Assembly: GCF_003352085.1 (NCBI RefSeq)
Contig: NZ_CP025804.1
Coordinates: forward strand, 4,724,205-4,788,204
Length of the DNA stretch: 64,000 nt
Direction: 5' to 3'
Origin: Sulfitobacter sp. SK012
Lineage (GTDB): Bacteria; Pseudomonadota; Alphaproteobacteria; Rhodobacterales; Rhodobacteraceae
The notes under the pieces were generated by a model. It worked only from the letters and a program-made list of their open reading frames with translations, searched no databases and was not told the DNA's origin. Of this stretch, positions 46,688 to 55,679 are shown in pieces. The number at the start of each line of letters is the position of its first letter. Positions within the stretch are counted from its first letter, which is position 1. The translations under genes and the position numbers were made by a program.

Positions 46688-48085
46688 TTAAAATTGGAAA
46701 TACAGGAAAGGAGAGTGAGTTTGTGCGAGCAGGGCCATGCAGGCCATGACCATCAACGCAAAAGTAGAGGTAAGCTGCAAAGCTGCAGGTGTGTCTGTAG
46801 TCATCCCAGCCAAGCGTTGGCCGAAGACTGAGATCACACTGCCCAAGAGCAGGGCAACAATTTCTGTCGGTTGAATTTGCCAAGCCATCGAGGCCGACAA
46901 GGACCAGCCATTAAGTCCGATCATCCCTGCATACATATTGAATGCTTCTGTGACGGAGGCTGCGCGAAACATGACCCAACCAATCATCACAAGGGTCATT
47001 GTGAGCGGCCAGGCAATCAGTGCAGGCCAAACCTGGGTTTTGGATTTCGCTCCTAAAGCGCGCTCAAATGCCAACCAGATACCGTGCCATGCGCCCCACA
47101 AAATGAAGGTCCAGTTTGCGCCGTGCCACAATCCACCCAACAGCATTGTCATTGCTAAGTTGATGTAGGTGCGTGCAGCACCGCGGCGGTTGCCACCTAG
47201 TGGTAAATACAGATAGTCGCGCAACCACATAGAAAGGCTGATGTGCCAGCGGCGCCAGAACTCTGTGATCGATTGGCTGATGTAGGGGGCGTTGAAATTT
47301 TCGACGAACTGAAAACCAATCATCAGGCCCAGACCAATGGCCATCGATGAATAACCCGCGAAATCAAACAGCAGCTGGATGGAATAGGCCGATGCGCCCA
47401 ACCAGCTCTCGGTCCCTGTTGGATTAGAGAGCGCAAATATCCGGTCGGCAAGAGGGGCAACATTGTCTGCGATCAGGAGTTTCATTGCCAACCCTTGGGC
47501 AAACCGGCTGATGCCTTGGACGAATTTTGCAGGCGTATGGGTACGGTTAGCGAACTGATCCGCCAAGTCTTTGTAGCGCAAAACCGGACCTGCAATAAGT
47601 TGCGGGAACAAAGAACCAAAAGCCAGAAAGTCGATCAGATTGCGGGCGGGTGGCGCGTCTTTGCGCGACACATCAATGATATAGCTGATTGATTGAAACG
47701 TGTGAAAGCTGATGCCGATCGGAAGGATGATTGCTGGGACGGTAATGTCAGCCCCACCCAAAGCAACGGACAAATCACTAAGACCTGACATCGCAAACAT
47801 AGTGTATTTGAAATACCCGAGAACCGCCAAATCGAAGGCGACGCCAAGGCGAACGGCCCATGTTTTGATCGTGGTCGTGGTGGCGGTGTAAGCCACATAT
47901 GCGGCTAAATAGCTAATCACCGACATGCCAAACACTACGGCCAAATAATCGAGCCGCCACCAGCCGTAGAAAGCGTAACTGCCTATCAAGATCACGACAG
48001 AACGAGCTGATTTTGGAGCGGCGTAATAAACAGTAAGAAACAAGGGCAAGAAGCCGAAGATAAAGATTGAACTAGAAAAAATCAT
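46688..48085 (-). CDS. algI: MBOAT-family alginate O-acetylation protein AlgI
   Basis: A 465-residue polytopic membrane protein with about ten or more hydrophobic segments. The start MIFSSSIFIFGFLPLFLTVYY is typical of AlgI/DltB. The conserved MBOAT histidine lies in GGLWHGANWTFILWGAWHG (about residues 312-330), and the SITEFWRRWHISLSMWLRDYLY motif precedes it. It moves acetyl groups across the inner membrane to AlgJ, AlgX and AlgF. It starts 24 nt after the algF stop and ends 10 nt before algJ. Confidence 0.93.
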   Translation of the reverse strand: MIFSSSIFIFGFLPLFLTVYYAAPKSARSVVILIGSYAFYGWWRLDYLAVVFGMSVISYLAAYVAYTATTTTIKTWAVRLGVAFDLAVLGYFKYTMFAMSGLSDLSVALGGADITVPAIILPIGISFHTFQSISYIIDVSRKDAPPARNLIDFLAFGSLFPQLIAGPVLRYKDLADQFANRTHTPAKFVQGISRFAQGLAMKLLIADNVAPLADRIFALSNPTGTESWLGASAYSIQLLFDFAGYSSMAIGLGLMIGFQFVENFNAPYISQSITEFWRRWHISLSMWLRDYLYLPLGGNRRGAARTYINLAMTMLLGGLWHGANWTFILWGAWHGIWLAFERALGAKSKTQVWPALIAWPLTMTLVMIGWVMFRAASVTEAFNMYAGMIGLNGWSLSASMAWQIQPTEIVALLLGSVISVFGQRLAGMTTDTPAALQLTSTFALMVMACMALLAQTHSPFLYFQF

Positions 48086-48109
48086 GACATCGTCCCTTTT
48101 GAAAAATCG

Positions 48110-48706
48110 TTATTTGGCCAGGGGCGCAAATTGGTTTTCGATCAACCGCACACCATCTGCATCCGCCACAAAGCTGAGGTTCTGACCCCGGCGCAGAGAC
48201 ACATCAAAGGTCGCCAACGGTGCTTCTTGATCGGCTTCGAAAACACCTAAGCTGATGGCCACAGGATTGACTTCGCGCAGCGCAGAGGTGGTCGGCGCAA
48301 CAGCTTCGAGCACTGCGACAGTCCCATCGGCCAAACGCAGTTCTAGCTGCGTGTCTGTGCCATTCACCAATAATAGAGCCACTTTGGATTGACGTGTCCG
48401 TGGACCTTCATCAATCGTTTGGAGCTCTCCATCAGCTGCGCGGAGCACAGATATGAAGCTGCCGGATGTGATGTTGCTCAGTTGGGATGCTGACACTGGG
48501 ATGTATTTCCCGACTTCATCGGCAACCAAATCGAATGTGAAACCGGCAAACTCGGCGCTGTTTTGACCATCAAATCCGACAAAGCGCACAAAGCTTGCAT
48601 CGTCAGGCAGCGCTTCGGCATACAAACTGTTGTCGTCGGCAAGGACTGGGGAGCAGGTTGAAAAGAAAGACATGCAAACTGCGGCGAACAGGGAGGGATT
48701 ATTCAT
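48110..48706 (-). CDS. algF: AlgF-like periplasmic O-acetylation accessory protein
   Basis: A 198-residue exported protein. The start at 48706 gives signal peptide MNNPSLFAAVCMSFFSTCSPVLA with AAGG upstream. The mature part starts DDNSLYAEALPDDASFVRFVGF, typical of AlgF, and contains short beta-strand-like segments. Its length is close to that of the Pseudomonas protein. It lies between algE and algI, as AlgF is expected to act with the acetylation machinery. Resemblance is moderate but the context is strong. Confidence 0.82.
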   Translation of the reverse strand: MNNPSLFAAVCMSFFSTCSPVLADDNSLYAEALPDDASFVRFVGFDGQNSAEFAGFTFDLVADEVGKYIPVSASQLSNITSGSFISVLRAADGELQTIDEGPRTRQSKVALLLVNGTDTQLELRLADGTVAVLEAVAPTTSALREVNPVAISLGVFEADQEAPLATFDVSLRRGQNLSFVADADGVRLIENQFAPLAK

Positions 48707-48716
48707 TTTGACAACC

Positions 48717-49970
48717 TTAAAAATATACGGATACACGCATGTAAATCCGTGTTGCAGAGGATTGATCGACATAGGCCGGACCGGGGGTAAAGCGGCCCGC
48801 ACCGAACTCGATTTTAGATTTTTTGTTGGGGCGCCATGCTCCGGCAAGGCTGACTTCTGTGCCCAAGAAAGAGGAGCTACCGGTGGTCGCTCCGGACAAC
48901 CTTGCGCTTGGACCAGTGGTTGATTTGGTGGGTTGTCCGTAGACGTGAAAACCCAAGTCCACTGACAGCATGCGAGAAGGGCGAATGCCGACAGCAACCG
49001 ACCCAACGGCCAGGTTCGTCAGATCAGGGCGAAACACATAGCCGTAACGGTGGACCTGTGTTTGGCCGCTATTGTAGGTTTTGTTCTGGTGCAAACCGGA
49101 TTGGCGGTAGCCATCGGAGCCAATTGCAAAGCCAGCCATCAGTTGTGGGTTTAACTTGCTTGAGCCCAACTTGTGGATCGTACGGAGATCAAACCCTATG
49201 CCCGCAGATTTGTCGTTGGCAGCATCACCAGCAACGGCACCGACATTAAGCTCAAAGGAAAACCGCTGCGAAACGGCAGCATTTGCATACCCCGCAAGGT
49301 GAACTCGATTTTCGTCACCGTCGTTTTCGATCAAAGCCAACGCGCCGTAGCGCAAATTGTTCTTTACGCGGCCGTGATGCGCAAACAAATAAGAAGCGCC
49401 TGGATCTTTGACCCCAGTGACGGCAGCTAGCTCTGTCACTCGTTTGTCTGTTCTATGTCCGAAGTGAACACCATCGACAGCCGCATCTGCGACCCATTTG
49501 TTCAAGTCAGAAAATCGCATGCGGCCAACCGTCAGGCGCGCTTGGTCGTTCACTTCAAAAGAGACAAGCGCTTCTTTTGTCCTCCAGCGTGTCGCCAAAC
49601 TACTCGTGCCATCACGGGTGGTTTTAGACCGATAATCCAACTCACCATGGCCAAATGCGATTATGCCGTGACCCAAATCAACGCGCCCAACAAACCCCAC
49701 ATGTAGCGCATAGCTTTCTGTGCGGTCATCAACGTCATCGTCGCGGCGCCGGTTGCGCTCGCTTTGAAAACGAACGTTGGAATAGAGCGAATAAGACAAA
49801 CGCTGCCCGACTTCGTGTTTGGTTCTTTTGCGTTTTTCAGCATTGAACACCGACGCAGCGGTCAGCACTTTGGCTTTCTTGGTGCCAGCTTCACTGGCTT
49901 GAGGTGTCAAAAAAACAGCACTTATAAGCGCCGCAGTGGCGAAACGCACAACCTTGTTACTCATCATCAT
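48717..49970 (-). CDS. algE: Alginate export outer-membrane protein (AlgE-like)
   Basis: A 417-residue predicted beta-barrel with signal peptide (MMMSNKVVRFATAALISAVFLTPQASEA). It contains alternating strands and an Arg/Asp-rich region (SERNRRRDDDVDD), and motifs such as GRMRFSDLNKWVADAAVDGVHFG. The end (IYMRVSVYF) has the terminal aromatic residue of outer-membrane barrels. AlgE is the pore for alginate release. It is the first gene of the export/acetylation unit, with an operator motif 104 nt upstream. Three in-frame ATG codons at 49970, 49967 and 49964 make the exact start uncertain. It is shorter than the Pseudomonas protein of about 490 residues. Confidence 0.8.
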   Translation of the reverse strand: MMMSNKVVRFATAALISAVFLTPQASEAGTKKAKVLTAASVFNAEKRKRTKHEVGQRLSYSLYSNVRFQSERNRRRDDDVDDRTESYALHVGFVGRVDLGHGIIAFGHGELDYRSKTTRDGTSSLATRWRTKEALVSFEVNDQARLTVGRMRFSDLNKWVADAAVDGVHFGHRTDKRVTELAAVTGVKDPGASYLFAHHGRVKNNLRYGALALIENDGDENRVHLAGYANAAVSQRFSFELNVGAVAGDAANDKSAGIGFDLRTIHKLGSSKLNPQLMAGFAIGSDGYRQSGLHQNKTYNSGQTQVHRYGYVFRPDLTNLAVGSVAVGIRPSRMLSVDLGFHVYGQPTKSTTGPSARLSGATTGSSSFLGTEVSLAGAWRPNKKSKIEFGAGRFTPGPAYVDQSSATRIYMRVSVYF

Positions 49971-50074
49971 TATCTCAGCTCTCACACTAAAAAGGATGAG
50001 TGATAACTACCGACTGAGGATGGTTTGGAGCAGACTGCCAAAGGTCTACAGATAGGGCAATTGGCCTAGCACGG

Positions 50075-50090
50075 CTATTCTTTGGGATAG
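50075..50090 (-). promoter_or_regulatory. Cluster operator motif, copy upstream of algE
   Basis: CTATTCTTTGGGATAG matches the consensus exactly. It ends 104 nt before the algE start, in the region between divergent algE and serC. GCCTAG, a possible half-site, lies 11 nt to the left (50064-50069). Confidence 0.7.
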
Positions 50091-50425
50091 GTGCAAGGTT
50101 ATACTTGGTGTTCCCAACCGGCTTAAAAACTGACGGCCACGTTTGAGTATGTTTCGTTGGCAGGTGGCTTTTCAAATTGAACGTTGAGTAAAGTGCCGGC
50201 TCTTTCAGTGCTTTGCCTTTGTCAGACAGGCCTGTGAATCAAACCAACTCTCTTGTGTCAGATGTGTTCCTATCGGAAACACGCGTGCCTGCGTCGCTCT
50301 GCAAAACACCACTTTTGCCTAAAAAGCATGTGCCTTGCCTATTGCTGTTTTTGAAGTGCCTGCGTATTCCGAAAAGTGGGACACCCTTCCCCAACGAAGG
50401 GCGCTTATCTGGAAGGATAGCATCA
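50091..50425 (+). promoter_or_regulatory. Leader and promoter region of serC with two hairpins
   Basis: About 335 bases precede serC without a convincing gene. GTGTTCC with GGAAACAC (near 50264-50284) can form one stem. CCCTTC (50384-50389) with GAAGGG (50396-50401) forms another just before the ribosome site AAGGA. A conserved 'serC' RNA motif has been described upstream of serC in alphaproteobacteria, and the position fits. The match to its consensus cannot be confirmed by eye. Confidence 0.35.
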
Positions 50426-51565
50426 ATGGCTATGACAACACCCGGCACGCGGCCGGCAAATCCGCGTTTTTCTTCTGGCCCCTGTGCCAAACCCCCCACA
50501 TATGATTTAGCAAAGCTATCGGGCGCGCCTTTGGGCCGAAGCCACCGCGCGGCTCCGGGCAAGGCAAAACTGCTCGAGGCGATTGAAGCAACGCGCGAGG
50601 TGCTGGGCATCCCTGCGGACTACCGCATTGGGATTGTGCCCGCCTCTGACACCGGCGCCTTTGAGATGGCGATGTGGTCGCTGCTGGGCGAACGCCCTGC
50701 CCAAATGGTCGCTTGGGAGAGCTTTGGCGCGGGCTGGGTCACAGATGTGGTCAAACAGCTCAAGATCGACGCAACCACCCACACCGCTGAGTACGGCGAG
50801 ATCGTGGACATGGCGGCGCTCAACTATGACAATGACGTTTGTTTTACGTGGAACGGCACGACGTCTGGCGTGCGGATGCCACATGGCGACATGATCTCAA
50901 TAGATCGCGCTGGGCTAACCCTGTGTGATGCGACATCTGCTGCATTTGCGATGGATTTGCCCTGGGACAAACTAGATGCGACGACCTTCTCTTGGCAAAA
51001 AGTGTTGGGTGGTGAAGCTGCCCATGGCGTGCTGGTCCTTAGCCCCCGCGCTGTAGAACGGCTGGAAAGCTATACGCCTGCTTGGCCGATGCCAAAGATC
51101 TTTCGACTGACCAAAGGTGGAAAGTTGATCGAGGGCATTTTTAGGGGCGAAACAATCAACACGCCTTCAATGCTTTGCGTCGAAGATTACCTCTTTGCGC
51201 TGGATTGGGCCAAATCGGTTGGCGGCCTAGAAGGCATGATTGCTCGGGCCGATGCCAATGCAAGCGCCATCACCGAGTTTGTAAATGAGCACAACTGGAT
51301 TGAGTTTCTTGCCGTTGATCCGGCAACCCGGTCCAACACATCTGTCTGTCTGAAGTTCAATGATGACCGGATTGTAGATGGTGGTGCCTTTGCAAAAGCG
51401 GTGGCCAAGCGCCTCGCGGATGAAGATGTTGCACTCGATATCGGTGCATATCGTGACGCGCCAGCCGGTCTGCGGATATGGTGTGGTGGCACGGTAGAGA
51501 CTGCCGATATCGACGCAATGTTGCCATGGCTAGCTTGGGCTTTTGAAGCAGAAATCAACGCCTAG
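50426..51565 (+). CDS. serC: Phosphoserine aminotransferase
   Basis: A 379-residue PLP enzyme that transaminates 3-phosphohydroxypyruvate to phosphoserine. Visible are [15 protein letters not shown] at the N-terminus, [37 protein letters not shown] and the PLP lysine in [16 protein letters not shown]. The ATG at 50426 has AAGGA 8 nt upstream. The frame is open to 50213, but those residues are outside the family. It heads the serC-serA transcript; serB lies beyond the alginate-type cluster at 30168. Confidence 0.94.
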   Translation: MAMTTPGTRPANPRFSSGPCAKPPTYDLAKLSGAPLGRSHRAAPGKAKLLEAIEATREVLGIPADYRIGIVPASDTGAFEMAMWSLLGERPAQMVAWESFGAGWVTDVVKQLKIDATTHTAEYGEIVDMAALNYDNDVCFTWNGTTSGVRMPHGDMISIDRAGLTLCDATSAAFAMDLPWDKLDATTFSWQKVLGGEAAHGVLVLSPRAVERLESYTPAWPMPKIFRLTKGGKLIEGIFRGETINTPSMLCVEDYLFALDWAKSVGGLEGMIARADANASAITEFVNEHNWIEFLAVDPATRSNTSVCLKFNDDRIVDGGAFAKAVAKRLADEDVALDIGAYRDAPAGLRIWCGGTVETADIDAMLPWLAWAFEAEINA

Positions 51566-51657
51566 GAAGCGGTGGGCAGATTGCCCACCCAACCCGACTT
51601 TTCCCAAATTATATGGCAGGCATTTGCCTGCTGCCCCTTCGATAAAGGACCACCGAC

Positions 51658-53253
51658 ATGGCCCCCAAAGTACTTATCTCCGACAAACTATCCGCCGCTG
51701 CCGTCCAGATCTTTAAGGACCGCGGCATTGATGTCGATTTTCAACCCGATCTAGGCAAGGATAAAGACAAGCTCGCCGCGATCATCGGGAACTACGACGG
51801 GCTCGCGATCCGCTCGGCCACCAAAGTAACGGACAAGATTTTGGCGAACGCGCCAAACCTGAAGGTTATCGGGCGTGCCGGGATCGGGACGGATAACATC
51901 GACAAGGACGCCGCCTCTAAACAGGGGGTGATCGTTATGAACACGCCCTTCGGCAACATGATCACCACAGCCGAACACGCCATCGCAATGATGTTTGCCG
52001 TAGCACGACAGATCCCCGAAGCCTCTACATCGACCCATGCTGGCAAATGGGAAAAATCCAAATTTATGGGCGTCGAGCTGACGGGCAAGACGCTTGGCGT
52101 GATCGGTGCCGGCAATATTGGTGGGATCGTTTGCGACCGAGCGCGCGGCCTCAAGATGAAGGTGGTTGCCTATGATCCCTTCCTTGGCGATGAAAAAGCT
52201 CAGAAGATGGGTGTCGAAAAGGTCGAGCTGGAAGAACTACTGGCGCGGGCTGACTTCATCACATTGCACGTGCCCTTCACCGAGCAGACCGCCAATATCC
52301 TCAGCCGCGAAAATCTAGCCAAAACCAAAAAAGGCGTGCGCGTGATCAACTGTGCCCGTGGTGGATTGGTTGACGAAGAAGCATTGGCAGAGCTGCTGGC
52401 GTCGGGCCATGTGGCCGGTGCTGCCTTTGACGTTTTTGCCAAAGAGCCCGCTACTGAAAACCCACTTTTCAATCTGCCGAACGTCGTCTGCACGCCGCAT
52501 CTTGGTGCCGCAACCACAGAGGCCCAGGAAAACGTCGCTCTTCAGGTTGCTGAGCAGATGTCAGATTATTTGCTCACAGGTGCCGTGAGCAATGCGCTGA
52601 ACATGCCGTCGGTGACTGCCGAAGAGGCCGCGGTGATGGGCCCGTGGATTAAACTGGCCGGACATCTGGGTGCATTTATTGGCCAGATGACCGACGAGCC
52701 AATCAAGGCGATCAACATTCTTTATGATGGGGCCGTGGCAGAAATGAACTTGGCGGCGCTCAACTGTAGCGTTGTTGCCGGCATCATGAAGCGGGCAAAT
52801 CCAGATGTGAATATGGTCAGTGCACCCGTTGTTGCCCGCGAAAAAGGCATTCAGATCAGCACGACAAACCAAGACAAATCTGGCGTCTTTGACGGGTATA
52901 TTAAGGTAACGGTTGTCACCGACAAGCGCGAGCGTTCGGTCGCGGGGACCGTGTTCTCGGACGGCAAGCCACGGTTCATCCAGATCAAAGGCATCCAGGT
53001 TGACGCAGAAATTGGCGCTCATATGCTTTATACCACTAACGAAGACATTCCCGGTATCATCGGTATGCTTGGCCAAACTATGGGCGAAAATGGCGTGAAC
53101 ATCGCCAACTTTACTCTTGGTCGTGCTGGCGTGCAGGGCGAAGCGATTGCCCTACTTTATGTAGACGAAGCCGTCCCAGCCCCGGTGATCAAAAAGCTTC
53201 AAGACACGGGCATGTTCACACAGGTCAAACCGCTCCAGTTTGAACTGGCATAG
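51658..53253 (+). CDS. serA: D-3-phosphoglycerate dehydrogenase
   Basis: A 531-residue first enzyme of serine biosynthesis. The NAD-binding domain carries GVIGAGNIGGIV (about residues 145-156). The catalytic Arg, Glu and His occur in NCARGGLVDEEAL, the FAKEPATENPLF region and TPHLGAAT. A long C-terminal part has the ASB region and an ACT domain (MLYTTNEDIPGIIGMLGQTM) for serine feedback. The length matches the long bacterial/mammalian form. It lies 92 nt after serC in the same direction. Confidence 0.96.
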   Translation: MAPKVLISDKLSAAAVQIFKDRGIDVDFQPDLGKDKDKLAAIIGNYDGLAIRSATKVTDKILANAPNLKVIGRAGIGTDNIDKDAASKQGVIVMNTPFGNMITTAEHAIAMMFAVARQIPEASTSTHAGKWEKSKFMGVELTGKTLGVIGAGNIGGIVCDRARGLKMKVVAYDPFLGDEKAQKMGVEKVELEELLARADFITLHVPFTEQTANILSRENLAKTKKGVRVINCARGGLVDEEALAELLASGHVAGAAFDVFAKEPATENPLFNLPNVVCTPHLGAATTEAQENVALQVAEQMSDYLLTGAVSNALNMPSVTAEEAAVMGPWIKLAGHLGAFIGQMTDEPIKAINILYDGAVAEMNLAALNCSVVAGIMKRANPDVNMVSAPVVAREKGIQISTTNQDKSGVFDGYIKVTVVTDKRERSVAGTVFSDGKPRFIQIKGIQVDAEIGAHMLYTTNEDIPGIIGMLGQTMGENGVNIANFTLGRAGVQGEAIALLYVDEAVPAPVIKKLQDTGMFTQVKPLQFELA

Positions 53254-53323
53254 GCGTCCTCGCCTGTTACATCTTGCAGCGCGGCCTTCGGGTGGCGCTG
53301 TTTGCCTATAAGGACTGCACATC

Positions 53324-54061
53324 ATGACCAACGCTATCTATGCCATCGGTGATATCCACGGCCAACTTTCGCAGTTGGAGCGGGTGCTAGGGCTGATTGA
53401 AAAAGACGGCGGCAGGGATGCTCAGATCGTTTTCTTGGGCGACTACACCGATCGCGGCCCCAAAAGCCGCGACGTGCTGGATGTGTTGATCGAAGGGAGA
53501 GATGCTCAGCGGAATTGGACCTTTTTGAAGGGTAACCACGACCGTATGTTTGAGTGGTTTCTTGAAAGCCCGCTGCGCCATGACCCTTTCTTGATGGTTG
53601 AGCTTTATTGGCTGCATCCCCGGCTTGGCGGCGACACGACGCTCGTGTCTTACGGTGTTGATGCTAGCGGACGGAGACGTGAAAAAGATGTGCACCGCGA
53701 CAGCCTTGAAGCGATCCCAAAAAAACACATCGCCTTTCTGAATGAGTTGAAGCTTAGCCATGCCGTCGAGGATTTGATGTTCGTTCATGCGGGCATTCGT
53801 CCCGACGTCGCTTTAGATGCTCAAATCGAGGAAGACTTGCTTTGGATCCGACAAGAATTTCATGACCACTTGGGTTCTCACCCCAAGCTGATTATCCATG
53901 GCCACACGCCCGTTGACGCAGCTACGCACTATGGCAACCGGGTAAATCTGGACACAGGGGCGGGGTACGGAAAACCGCTGACAGCCGCAGTCTTCGAGGG
54001 CGGCCAGTGCTGGCAGCTTACGGATCGCGGTCGGGTTTTGCTTGATCAGGAAGCCCAATAG
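53324..54061 (+). CDS. Metallophosphoesterase, serine/threonine phosphatase-like
   Basis: A 245-residue phosphatase of the PPP/ApaH-like group. Metal-binding motifs appear in order: GDIHGQ (residues 8-13), GDYTDRGPKS (about 38-47), KGNHDRMFEW (about 68-77), FVHAGIRPD and HGHTPVD near 195. Substrate unknown: phosphoproteins and dinucleoside polyphosphates are both possible. It follows serA by 70 nt. Its 3' end overlaps the convergent membrane-protein gene by 44 nt. Confidence 0.88.
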   Translation: MTNAIYAIGDIHGQLSQLERVLGLIEKDGGRDAQIVFLGDYTDRGPKSRDVLDVLIEGRDAQRNWTFLKGNHDRMFEWFLESPLRHDPFLMVELYWLHPRLGGDTTLVSYGVDASGRRREKDVHRDSLEAIPKKHIAFLNELKLSHAVEDLMFVHAGIRPDVALDAQIEEDLLWIRQEFHDHLGSHPKLIIHGHTPVDAATHYGNRVNLDTGAGYGKPLTAAVFEGGQCWQLTDRGRVLLDQEAQ

Positions 54062-54428
54062 GGCGCAGCCACCACGCGAGCCAAACCAAGGCCCAAAATA
54101 GTGCGCCCAAGCCATGCGCAGATAGTGTTCCTGGCCCGGTGAACGTCACAATCCCCAATAGAGCATCCAACGTCGGTGGCGCACCAATCACGATCTGCGC
54201 TGGCAACCCATCGAAAATCATTTGGTAGTAGGCGTAGTAAGCTTGCGGCGAGACCCATGCAAAGAGCGAAAATAAAAGTGTCGCAGTGGCGAGCCGAACA
54301 GTCCCACGCTTCTTGCGCATTACTGCGATCGCAATCCCCAAAACGAGTAGGATCAAAACTGCTGTAAGGGTAAGCAGCCCCATTCTTTGTGCGAGGCTTA
54401 GCGTGTAAAATGAGTCTTCTGCATACAT
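54018..54428 (-). CDS. Small membrane protein of unknown function
   Basis: A 136-residue protein with three or four hydrophobic segments (about residues 16-36, 46-70, 85-98 and 104-122) and a soluble C-terminus (LPDQAKPDRDP). No known family is recognised. The last 44 bases overlap the phosphatase gene on the other strand, which is long for a convergent pair. The regular membrane pattern over the whole length still supports a real gene. Confidence 0.6.
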   Translation of the reverse strand: MYAEDSFYTLSLAQRMGLLTLTAVLILLVLGIAIAVMRKKRGTVRLATATLLFSLFAWVSPQAYYAYYQMIFDGLPAQIVIGAPPTLDALLGIVTFTGPGTLSAHGLGALFWALVWLAWWLRPIGLPDQAKPDRDP

Positions 54429-54635
54429 CCCGCAATCTTGGCGCTATTTGGGTTCTACCGCCAGCGGTTCCGACAAAAACCGTTCTGCAAAGCCGCCTAC
54501 TCTGACACCATTCAGCTGTGGCACGGATATTGCCTGTGCGGGCCCCAGATCAGTTCGGTTAAAGGAAGTACGTTGAGCTCGAATTGGTACGGATTTCAGG
54601 AGCTGGGACCTATGGCGTAGATCCATCCTTGATGG

Positions 54636-55679
54636 TCAGGCTGAGGTCCAATCCAAAACCACTTTGCCTGACTGGCCTGATTTCATCGCCGCAAAGCCCT
54701 GCTCGAATTCATCCACTCCAAAACGGTGGGTTATGATCTTGGACACGTCCAACCCGTTCTCAAGCATGGCAATCATCTTGTACCAAGTCTCAAATATCTC
54801 GCGGCCATAGACACCCTTTATGGTAATCGCTTTGAAAACAATGCGGCTCCAGTCGACAGGGGACTTGCCGGGGGGAATGCCAAGCATCGCGATCCGACCC
54901 CCCATCGTCATCGCCTCGACCATCTGATCAAGCGCCTGCTGATTGCCTGACATCTCAAGGCCCACGTCAAAGCCCTGCTTCATTTTCAGACGTGGAATGA
55001 CATCTGATAATTCTTCTTCAGCGACATTAACGGTGATCACATCAGCAACCCGTGCAGCCAGTGCAAGGCGGTCAGGATTTACATCCGTTATCACCACATG
55101 CCGCGCGCCCACATGTCGGGCAACTGCTGCTGCCATTATGCCGATGGGCCCAGCGCCAGTAATCAGCACATCCTCGCCCACAAGATCAAAGCTCAGTGCA
55201 GTGTGAACAGCATTGCCAAGCGGATCCAGGATCGCCCCAATGTCATCGGAAATCTCGTCGGGCAAAGGCACGACGTTGAAAGCTGGCAGGCGGAGGTACT
55301 GCGCAAAAGCCCCCTGCTCGTTCACGCCAATACCCCGCGTCGCAGGATCGAGGTGGAACTTACCCGCCCGGCTTTGCCGTGAGTTTTTGCCAATCAAATG
55401 ACCTTCCCCAGAACAACGCTGACCTAGGCTTAGATCTTTGACGTTTGCGCCCAATTCAACAATCTCACCAGCAAATTCGTGACCAGTAATCAGGGGAACT
55501 GGGACAGTCTTCTCAGCCCATTCATCCCAATTCCATATGTGAATGTCGGTGCCACAAATGCCCGTTTTGTTGATCTTGATCAGCACATCATCCGGGCCAA
55601 TTTCGGGCACTGGTGCATGGGTCATCCACAAGCCTTCTTTGGCGTGCAACTTAGCCAGTGCTTTCATTTCATTGCTCAT
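54636..55679 (-). CDS. tdh: L-threonine 3-dehydrogenase, lacking the structural-zinc cysteines
   Basis: A 347-residue zinc-dependent alcohol dehydrogenase-type enzyme oxidising threonine to 2-amino-3-ketobutyrate. The catalytic zinc ligands are intact (Cys42 in [15 protein letters not shown]; His67-Glu68 in GHEF). [25 protein letters not shown] is the NAD fold, and [12 protein letters not shown] is a Tdh signature. The four structural-zinc cysteines of E. coli Tdh align with Gly97, Ser100, Ser103 and Asp111 here, so that site is lost. The ATG overlaps the kbl stop (ATGA). Tdh and Kbl together convert threonine to glycine and acetyl-CoA. Confidence 0.92.
   Translation of the reverse strand: MSNEMKALAKLHAKEGLWMTHAPVPEIGPDDVLIKINKTGICGTDIHIWNWDEWAEKTVPVPLITGHEFAGEIVELGANVKDLSLGQRCSGEGHLIGKNSRQSRAGKFHLDPATRGIGVNEQGAFAQYLRLPAFNVVPLPDEISDDIGAILDPLGNAVHTALSFDLVGEDVLITGAGPIGIMAAAVARHVGARHVVITDVNPDRLALAARVADVITVNVAEEELSDVIPRLKMKQGFDVGLEMSGNQQALDQMVEAMTMGGRIAMLGIPPGKSPVDWSRIVFKAITIKGVYGREIFETWYKMIAMLENGLDVSKIITHRFGVDEFEQGFAAMKSGQSGKVVLDWTSA

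Noticed and set aside
48707-49006. Upstream extension of algF
   Set aside because: It overlaps the end of algE in another frame and removes the signal peptide from the N-terminus.
54438-54626. 60-codon frames on both strands between the membrane protein and tdh
   Set aside because: The two frames mirror each other and have no ribosome site; the gap is more likely a promoter region.
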